NCBI GenBank assembly: GCA_937898375.1
Contig: CALEJX010000199.1
Location: 1-11,669 of the forward strand
Direction of reading: 5' to 3'
Length of the DNA stretch: 11,669 bases
DNA from: an uncultured Ruminococcus sp.
GTDB lineage: Bacteria; Bacillota; Clostridia; Oscillospirales; Ruminococcaceae
Shown: positions 6,413 through 11,669 of the stretch, one piece after another
Numbering within the stretch: the first letter of the stretch is position 1
Layout of the letters: each line of letters begins with the position of its first letter
The notes under the pieces: model-generated
What the model was told of the DNA's origin: nothing
The model's database searches: none
Seen by the model: the letters and a program-made list of their open reading frames with translations, nothing else
Program-made: the position numbers and the translations under genes

Positions 6413-6445
6413 TTGATATATTTTTATGTTTTTTGATGTATTTTG
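6413..6445 (+). repeat. Direct repeat pair at the ilvB transcription start
   Basis: TTGATATATTTTT (6413-6425) and TTGATGTATTTTG (6433-6445) agree at 11 of 13 positions and begin 20 bases apart, about two helical turns. They cover the predicted start and early leader of the ilvB transcript, a position suited to a repressor or other regulator. The sequence is very T-rich, so chance similarity is possible. Confidence 0.4.
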
Positions 6446-6465
6446 TAATTTGGAGGAAATAAAAA

Positions 6466-8157
6466 ATGTTGAAAGAGTTACACGGTTCAGACGTTATTAT
6501 TGAATGTCTGCTGGAGCAGGGCGTCGATACAGTGTTCGGCTATCCGGGCGGAGCAGTTCTTAATATATACGACTCGCTGTATAAATATTCTGATAAGATA
6601 CACCATATTATCACCGCTCATGAGCAGGCTGCCTGCCATGCGGCTGACGGATATTCAAGAACAACAGGCAGAACAGGCGTTGTTATCGCAACTTCCGGTC
6701 CTGGTGCTACTAACCTTGTAACAGGTATCGCCACAGCTTACATGGATTCTATCCCTATGGTGGCTATCACGGGAAACGTAACAAGAGATCTTCTGGGTCT
6801 TGACTCTTTTCAGGAGGTAGACATCTGCGGCATCACAATGCCTATCACAAAGCATAACTACATTGTAAAAGACCCTGCTGAGCTTGCTGATACTATCAGA
6901 GAGGCTTTCTATATTGCAAACGAGGGCAGAAAAGGTCCTGTTCTTATTGATATTCCAAAGGATATCACAGGCGCTCTTATGGTTTATGAGAAGAAAGAGC
7001 CTAAGCCAATAGTAAATCACAATCCTGAGGGCATAAATGAGGAGATAGCTGCTGCGGCAGAGCTTATAAAGAACGCTGAGAAGCCTTTTATCTATGCAGG
7101 CGGCGGAGTTGTTTCTGCTGACGCAACAGAAGAAATGGCTGAGTTCGCAAGAAAAGTTGACGCACCTGTTTCACTGTCGCTTATGGGTCAGTGCGCACTT
7201 GACAATACTAAGGATTGCTATATCGGTATGCTTGGTATGCACGGCACAAAGACAGCCGCTATGACTCTCGGCGAATGTGACCTTATGATAGTTCTCGGTT
7301 CAAGATTTTCTGACAGAGTTCTTTGCAACGCAAAGACTTTCGCAAAGGATAAGAAGATCATACATATTGATATAGACCCTGCCGAGATAGGCAAGAACAT
7401 TGATGTTTACAGCCATGTTACAGGGGACGTTAAGTATATTCTTGCAAAGCTTTGCGAGCTGCTCCCTGATATGAAGCACGAGGCTTGGATGAATACTGTT
7501 ATGGATTGGAAAAAGCAGTATGCACTGAGAATGGTGCCTATCGAGAGCGATGACGAGGTGCTTCCGCAGGACGTTATCGAGGAGCTTGACAGACTTACAG
7601 ACGGCAAGGCTATCATCTCCACAGAAGTTGGTCAGCACCAGATGTGGGCTGCACAGTATTATAACTTCAAGTGTCCAAGAAGCTTCGCTACAAGCGGCGG
7701 ACTTGGCACAATGGGCTACGGCTTCGGCGCAGGAATGGGCGCAAAGGTGGGCAACCCTGACAGAACTGTTGTAAATATCGCAGGCGACGGAAGCTTCTTT
7801 ATGAACTGCAACGAGCTTTCTTCACTTGCAAAGCATAAGATACCGCTTATCGAGCTTGTTTTCGAGAATGACGTTCTCGGAATGGTAAGACAGTGGCAAA
7901 GACTTTTCTACGGCAAGAGATTTTCTCAGACGAATATCGAAAGAGGAACAGACCTTATGAAGCTTGCTGACGCATTCGGCGTTGAGGGTGTAAGGATAAC
8001 AAAGAAGTCCGAGATAAAGCCAATGCTTGAAAAGGCGCTTAAATGCGGCAAGCCTTGCCTTGTGGACGTTATCATCAACAAGGATATAAACGTTCTTCCA
8101 ATGGTACCGGCAGGTGCAGACGTTTCACAGCCGATAATGAATATCGAGCTTGACTAA
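6466..8157 (+). CDS. ilvB: Acetolactate synthase (acetohydroxyacid synthase), large catalytic subunit
   Basis: This thiamine-diphosphate enzyme condenses two pyruvates to acetolactate (valine, leucine) or pyruvate with 2-ketobutyrate (isoleucine). The 563 residues match the biosynthetic form. The N-terminal ThDP domain shows GYPGGAVLNIYD near residue 24 and HEQAACHAADGYSR with catalytic E53, then TSGPGATNLVTGIATAYMDS. The central domain carries VLGSRFSDR, characteristic of FAD-containing biosynthetic enzymes rather than catabolic acetolactate synthase. The C-terminal domain has the ThDP/Mg motif beginning G440-D441-G442 and ending at FEND, followed by VLGMVRQWQ. GGAGG at 6452-6456 is the ribosome binding site, 9 bases before the ATG. 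The regulatory subunit gene ilvN, often directly downstream, is absent; a membrane-protein gene follows 27 bases later. It has its own strong promoter. Confidence 0.95.
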   Translation: MLKELHGSDVIIECLLEQGVDTVFGYPGGAVLNIYDSLYKYSDKIHHIITAHEQAACHAADGYSRTTGRTGVVIATSGPGATNLVTGIATAYMDSIPMVAITGNVTRDLLGLDSFQEVDICGITMPITKHNYIVKDPAELADTIREAFYIANEGRKGPVLIDIPKDITGALMVYEKKEPKPIVNHNPEGINEEIAAAAELIKNAEKPFIYAGGGVVSADATEEMAEFARKVDAPVSLSLMGQCALDNTKDCYIGMLGMHGTKTAAMTLGECDLMIVLGSRFSDRVLCNAKTFAKDKKIIHIDIDPAEIGKNIDVYSHVTGDVKYILAKLCELLPDMKHEAWMNTVMDWKKQYALRMVPIESDDEVLPQDVIEELDRLTDGKAIISTEVGQHQMWAAQYYNFKCPRSFATSGGLGTMGYGFGAGMGAKVGNPDRTVVNIAGDGSFFMNCNELSSLAKHKIPLIELVFENDVLGMVRQWQRLFYGKRFSQTNIERGTDLMKLADAFGVEGVRITKKSEIKPMLEKALKCGKPCLVDVIINKDINVLPMVPAGADVSQPIMNIELD

Positions 8158-8184
8158 GCGATAGAATTATAGGGGGTAATCAAA

Positions 8185-8763
8185 ATGGTAAAGTATCCAA
8201 ATGCCGCAAGCGGTATCAAAAAGGTGTTTTTGGCAAAAATGATAGGTGTGATAGGCTCTGTGCTTGCATTTATACCTTTTATAGGCGCATTTCTAGCGCT
8301 TGTCTGTGCCATAGCCGCAACTATTTTCAATGTATGGGGAATAATTGAAGCTTCAAAAGATCATGACGGTTATCAGACAGCACTTGTTTTTACTATTGCA
8401 GGTTTGGTATTTACATTGATAAATACATTTATTGACAGCAGCGCTGTGTCAGATGTTCTTAACTTTGCAGAAAATGTAATGGATATAGCAGTGCTTTACT
8501 ATATCTGCAAATCAACAGGCGACCTGCTGAGGGACATGAAGAACTACGGACTTGCAAACAAGGGCGACCATGTGTGGAACATAAACAAGACCTGCCTTGT
8601 CATCATGGCAGTGTGTCTTGTTGTGGCGTTTATACCGATAGTGAACATTCTTGCCGCATTTACATCATTGGTGGTTCTTGGTGTAACTATCTATGCGTCT
8701 GTAGTCTATCTGATATTTCTCTATCAGAGCGGACAGTATCTCAGCCTTAACACTAATTTCTAA
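8185..8763 (+). CDS. Hypothetical multi-pass membrane protein
   Basis: This encodes 192 residues with several hydrophobic stretches: about 17-50 (probably two closely linked helices around FIPFIGAF), 65-83, a weaker one near 92-108, and about 136-180 (two helices around AFIPIVNILAAF). The two long hydrophobic regions carry a similar pattern, F-I-P-[FI]-[IV], hinting at an internal duplication. The loops include ASKDHDGYQ and the charged KSTGDLLRDMKNYG. There is no signal peptide or known motif, and I do not recognise the family. AGGGGG at 8171-8176 is a good ribosome binding site. The gene lies 27 bases after ilvB without a visible promoter, so it is likely co-transcribed with it, and it is closed by a strong terminator. 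The transport or sensing role is unknown. Confidence 0.8.
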   Translation: MVKYPNAASGIKKVFLAKMIGVIGSVLAFIPFIGAFLALVCAIAATIFNVWGIIEASKDHDGYQTALVFTIAGLVFTLINTFIDSSAVSDVLNFAENVMDIAVLYYICKSTGDLLRDMKNYGLANKGDHVWNINKTCLVIMAVCLVVAFIPIVNILAAFTSLVVLGVTIYASVVYLIFLYQSGQYLSLNTNF

Positions 8764-8772
8764 GCGATTTGA

Positions 8773-8806
8773 GGGCTGTACGGCAAAAGCTGTACAGCCC
8801 GTTTTT
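8773..8806 (+). terminator. Strong intrinsic terminator directly before the AI-2E-family gene
   Basis: GGGCTGTAC (8773-8781) pairs perfectly with GTACAGCCC (8792-8800). Three more inner pairs, one of them G-T, close an AAAA loop at 8785-8788. The 12-bp stem is followed by G and five T (8802-8806). It ends the ilvB-membrane-protein unit. The ribosome binding site of the next gene (AAGGAG, 8809-8814) starts 2 bases after the T run. Confidence 0.9.
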
Positions 8807-8820
8807 GTAAGGAGAAACTA

Positions 8821-9978
8821 ATGAAATTCACAAAGAAATTCAAAGAAAATGCAGCCCTTGTGGTGCTTGGCGTGGTGCTTTTCTGGGGGCTCACCAATTA
8901 TGACAAGCTTTTCCGTCTGCTTGGTGTAATCATCGGCGTGCTGAAGCCTGTTATATTTGGCTGTATAATCGCATTTATCCTGAATGTGCCAATGTCAGGC
9001 ATTGAAAAACGGCTTTTCAAGAAGCCTAAAAAAGAGAAATATGTGAAAGCCGTGGAAAAGCTGAAAAGACCATGCTCTATAGTGCTGACCTTTCTGCTTT
9101 GTCTAGGCGTTGTGGCGCTTGTGTGTTGGCTCATTATCCCTGCGCTCGTAAAGACTTTCTCTCAGCTTTCAGACGATATCCCTGTGCTTATTTCAAACAT
9201 TTCTGACAAGCTCAATAATTCACCTGAGATAGCGAATTGGCTAGATAGAATGAGCATAAGCACCGCCGATATTATCGACAAGGTGACAAACTGGCTTAAA
9301 GACGGCGTTGTTATACTGAACACACTCAGCTCAACAGTAAGCTTTGTGACAAATCTTTTCTCAGGGCTTGTGAACTTCTTCCTTGGCATTTGCTTTGCGG
9401 TCTATATGCTTGCCGCAAAAGAGCGGCTCAAAGATCAGTGCAAGCGCATAAGCCGTGCTTTTCTCAGCAACCATATCACCGACCGCATAAGCCGTATATG
9501 CCGCCGTTCTATCGACACATTTGCGAACTTCCTTGTGGGTCAGACCACAGAAGCCCTTATCCTAGGAACGCTTTGCGGCGTTGGCATGGCGATCTTCCGC
9601 TTCCCGAACGCAGTGCTTATTGCAATACTCGTTGTCTGCACAGCCCTTATCCCTATAGTGGGAGCATTTCTTGGCTATGTGGTGGGCTTCCTGCTTATCT
9701 GCGTGACTGATTTCAAGCAGGCTGTGCTGTTTTTGGTGTTCATGTTCATTATTCAGGCTATCGAGGGCAATCTTATTTATCCAAAGGTGGTAGGAAACTC
9801 GGTAGGTCTGCCGTCACTGTGGACGCTTTTTGCTATAACCATAGGCGGAAACCTCTTCGGCATATTCGGAATGTTCATTGCCGTGCCTGTGTTCTCCGTT
9901 ATATACTGCACACTGGGTGAGATAGTAAACTACAGGAATGAAAAGAGAGCCGTCAAAGTCGAGGATATCTCGCAGTAA
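8821..9978 (+). CDS. AI-2E/PerM-family membrane transporter
   Basis: This 385-residue integral membrane protein belongs to the AI-2E_transport (formerly UPF0118) family, which includes PerM, YtvI and TqsA-like proteins. It has about eight hydrophobic helices: two near the N-terminus (about 10-56), one at about 84-108, then a polar stretch of about 110-160 (the family's large central loop), and the remainder from about 170 to 368. Family hallmarks are the ending IEGNLIYPKVVGNSVGLPS followed by WTLFAITIGGNLFGIFGMFIAVP, and a central GTLCGVGMAIFRFP. Members have been linked to autoinducer-2 export or Na+/H+ exchange; the substrate cannot be told here. The ATG follows AAGGAG by 6 bases. The intrinsic terminator just upstream leaves no room for a separate promoter between them, so expression must come from read-through or a promoter inside the previous gene. 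Confidence 0.92.
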   Translation: MKFTKKFKENAALVVLGVVLFWGLTNYDKLFRLLGVIIGVLKPVIFGCIIAFILNVPMSGIEKRLFKKPKKEKYVKAVEKLKRPCSIVLTFLLCLGVVALVCWLIIPALVKTFSQLSDDIPVLISNISDKLNNSPEIANWLDRMSISTADIIDKVTNWLKDGVVILNTLSSTVSFVTNLFSGLVNFFLGICFAVYMLAAKERLKDQCKRISRAFLSNHITDRISRICRRSIDTFANFLVGQTTEALILGTLCGVGMAIFRFPNAVLIAILVVCTALIPIVGAFLGYVVGFLLICVTDFKQAVLFLVFMFIIQAIEGNLIYPKVVGNSVGLPSLWTLFAITIGGNLFGIFGMFIAVPVFSVIYCTLGEIVNYRNEKRAVKVEDISQ

Positions 9979-10060
9979 TTATGCCGTTTCATTACATTAG
10001 ATATGTTGTTATATGTAGGGTAGACCTCAGGGCACCCGCTGACTATAGTTTTAGACAAAA

Positions 10061-10089
10061 AAAGGCTGCACATTTTTCGTGCAGCCTTT
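10061..10089 (-). terminator. Bidirectional terminator between convergent genes, best for the hydrogenase
   Basis: AAAGGCTGCAC (10061-10071) pairs perfectly with GTGCAGCCTTT (10079-10089) around a 7-base loop. On the minus strand the GC part of the stem is followed by seven T (complement of the A run 10057-10063), 28 bases beyond the hydrogenase stop. On the plus strand only TTT follows, a weaker stop for the AI-2E-family gene. The 80 bases between 9979 and 10060 hold no gene I can support. Confidence 0.88.
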
Positions 10090-10116
10090 CGCTATTTATG
10101 CTATTTTGTTATTTTA

Positions 10117-11669
10117 CTATTTTACATAGCTTACATGAAGCAGTTCATGCTCTCTGCCTTTTAGTATGCCTTCGTAAAGCTTATCCATAAGTGGATTTTC
10201 TTCTGAACGCTTCAAAGTGCAAAGCTTGTCGGCATTGTAAAGATTAACACTGCGCTCTTTCTTCTCGTCGATAGTAGCCTTTGGCTGACCTGCACCGCCT
10301 ATACAGCCGTTCGGACAAGCCATAACCTCGACAAGGTCGAAATGCTCGCCTGCTTTCATTCTGTTCATTATGACCTCAACATTGCGAAGTCCGTTTACAA
10401 CGCACACCTTGATAGCCTTGTCGCCGAGAGGCACTTCAAGCTCCTTTATGCCCTCAAAACCTCTTACGCCCTCGAATGCAAGATTTCTCAGGGAAGCAAG
10501 TGACTTGTCTGTGGAAACACGTCTGATAACGGCTTCTGTTACACCGCCTGTTACGCCGAATATCACGCCTGCGCCTGTCATAGTGCCGAACGGCATATCA
10601 ACAGCTTCTGGCTCTATCTCGTTGAACACGATACCGGCTTCTTTTATCATCATGATAAGCTCCTGTGTGGTGATGACAAAATCGACCAGCGGCTTGCCGT
10701 TTTCGTCCTTGAACTCATCTCTTGCGGCTTCGCCCTTTTTAGCTGTGCAAGGCATAACAGCAACAGAAAGTATTTTCTTGCCTTCGCCCTTGAACTTCTC
10801 GTTGATAACAGAGGCAAACATCTGCATTGGTGAGCGGCAGGTTGAAATGTTCGGCAGTATCTCAGGGTACTCATTCTCAGCATACTTTATCCATGCAGGA
10901 CAGCATGATGTGAAAAGCGGCAGTTTTCCGCCGTTTGCAAGCCTGTCTGCGAACTCATTTGACTCCTCCATAACAGTGAGGTCTGCGGCTGTAGATGTGT
11001 CGAAAATGTAGTTGAAGCCTATTCTTCTCAGTGCAGCAACTATCTTGCCCATAACGTTCTCGCCGTTGTAGCCGAACTCTTTTGCCACTGCAACTCTTAC
11101 CGCAGGCGCTATCTGAGCCACTGCGATAGTGTCCTCTTTGTTAAGCTCTTTCCAAAGGCTGTGACTGTCGTTCTTTATGATGATAGCGCCTGTTGGACAG
11201 ACCGCCGCACACTGACCGCAGCCAACGCAGTTGGACTCGCCTATAGGCTTGTCAAAAGAGCAAGCAACTTTCATTTTTGAGCCTCTGTATGCAAAATCTA
11301 TAGCACCAACATTCTGCACCTCGTTGCATACTCTTACGCAGTCGCCGCAAAGAATACACTTGTTGGCGTCCCTTGTGATAGAAAGAGAAGAATCGTCGAT
11401 GCAGGGCTTTGACTTTGGATTGTCAAAACGTACTCTGTGGATATCGAATCTTGCGGCAAGCTCCTGAAGCTTGCACTTGCCGTTTTTGTCACAAGTGGTA
11501 CATTCACCGCAGTGGTTTGAAAGGAGAAGCTCCAATATCATCTTGCGGTATTTTCTCAGCCTTGGTGTGTTTGTGTATATCTCCATGCCGTTTCTCGGCG
11601 GAGTTGAGCAAGCGGCTTCCATGCCGCCCCACTTGTCCATGTCGTTTCTCTGGCGAAGGTCGGTCGCGC
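10117..11669 (-). CDS. hydA: [FeFe] hydrogenase catalytic subunit, N-terminus cut by the window
   Basis: This cytoplasmic enzyme reduces protons to H2 using ferredoxin and/or NADH electrons. Residues are counted from ATG 11640, but the frame stays open to the edge and C11 looks like the last ligand of an N-terminal [2Fe-2S] domain, so the real start is outside. Next come a His-Cys [4Fe-4S] site (H43, C47, C50, C56) and two [4Fe-4S] ferredoxin motifs (C95, C98, C101, C105; C138, C141, C144, C148). The H-cluster domain shows L1 FTSCCPAW, L2 VMPCTAKKGE and L3 EVMACPNGCIGGAGQP. The proton-path residues known from the Clostridium pasteurianum enzyme (two Glu in MEESNE, Cys in SCCP, Ser in NISTC) are kept. 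The protein ends HELLHVSYVK. The domain order fits HydA/HndD of NADH-linked, possibly electron-bifurcating complexes; partner subunits would lie outside the window, upstream of the gene. Confidence 0.94.
   Translation of the reverse strand, partial: ATDLRQRNDMDKWGGMEAACSTPPRNGMEIYTNTPRLRKYRKMILELLLSNHCGECTTCDKNGKCKLQELAARFDIHRVRFDNPKSKPCIDDSSLSITRDANKCILCGDCVRVCNEVQNVGAIDFAYRGSKMKVACSFDKPIGESNCVGCGQCAAVCPTGAIIIKNDSHSLWKELNKEDTIAVAQIAPAVRVAVAKEFGYNGENVMGKIVAALRRIGFNYIFDTSTAADLTVMEESNEFADRLANGGKLPLFTSCCPAWIKYAENEYPEILPNISTCRSPMQMFASVINEKFKGEGKKILSVAVMPCTAKKGEAARDEFKDENGKPLVDFVITTQELIMMIKEAGIVFNEIEPEAVDMPFGTMTGAGVIFGVTGGVTEAVIRRVSTDKSLASLRNLAFEGVRGFEGIKELEVPLGDKAIKVCVVNGLRNVEVIMNRMKAGEHFDLVEVMACPNGCIGGAGQPKATIDEKKERSVNLYNADKLCTLKRSEENPLMDKLYEGILKGREHELLHVSYVK

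Noticed and set aside
9390..9710. A 106-codon plus-strand frame inside the AI-2E-family gene.
   Set aside because: It is rich in Pro, His, Arg and Cys, as expected of an out-of-frame reading, and has no start signals.
9981..10190. A 69-codon plus-strand frame after the AI-2E-family gene.
   Set aside because: It runs through the terminator hairpin and into the hydrogenase gene antisense, and has no ribosome binding site.
10370..11011. A 213-codon plus-strand frame antisense to the hydrogenase.
   Set aside because: Its Ser/Thr/Pro/Ile-rich product mirrors the codon bias of the real gene, which has every expected catalytic motif.
11638..11640. ATG at 11640 as the hydrogenase start.
   Set aside because: The frame is open to the window edge, and the [2Fe-2S] domain that would contain C11 needs upstream residues; this Met is probably internal.

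Overview
The window looks like a chromosomal piece of an anaerobic, fibre-associated Clostridia member, most likely a Ruminococcus-like Oscillospiraceae. The grounds are a type I dockerin on a secreted protein at the left edge, a ferredoxin-rich [FeFe] hydrogenase at the right edge, strong AGGAGG-type ribosome binding sites, and Firmicutes-style branched-chain amino-acid genes. The genus is an inference; no rRNA or tRNA is present to confirm it.

Layout. (1) Positions 1-726: the C-terminal part of a secreted protein whose visible start resembles the tail of clostridial peptidoglycan glucosaminidases, followed by a cadherin-like beta-sandwich and a dockerin. (2) Positions 740-951: a terminator and, on the minus strand, a 57-codon gene with a very strong ribosome binding site. 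(3) Positions 966-1317: a divergent intergenic region with an extended -10 promoter and a leader hairpin for leuC. (4) Positions 1318-5400: leuC, an unknown gene, leuD, a lipoprotein gene and leuB, all on the plus strand and closely spaced. (5) Positions 5435-6400: a PP2C-type protein phosphatase. (6) Positions 6378-8157: a near-consensus sigma-A promoter inside the end of the phosphatase gene, driving ilvB (acetolactate synthase large subunit). (7) Positions 8185-8763: an unknown multi-pass membrane protein closed by a strong terminator. (8) Positions 8821-9978: an AI-2E/PerM-family membrane protein whose ribosome binding site lies directly behind that terminator. (9) Positions 10061-11669: a terminator and, converging on the minus strand, the catalytic subunit of an [FeFe] hydrogenase that runs off the window.

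How the genes fit together. LeuC and LeuD form isopropylmalate isomerase, and LeuB oxidises its product to the leucine keto-acid precursor. IlvB makes acetolactate, the entry to valine and, through ketoisovalerate, leucine. The pathway is incomplete here: leuA, ilvC, ilvD and the regulatory subunit ilvN are not in the window. The 144-residue protein, the lipoprotein and the phosphatase are embedded in the amino-acid cluster and have no obvious biosynthetic role. The hydrogenase belongs to separate fermentative hydrogen metabolism.

I did not find CRISPR arrays, transposases, phage genes or a clearly new defence system. The most interesting items are the dockerin on a putative cell-wall hydrolase, the short minus-strand gene, the two unknown genes threaded through the leu cluster, the ilvB promoter with direct repeats, and the terminator placed against the start of the AI-2E-family gene.
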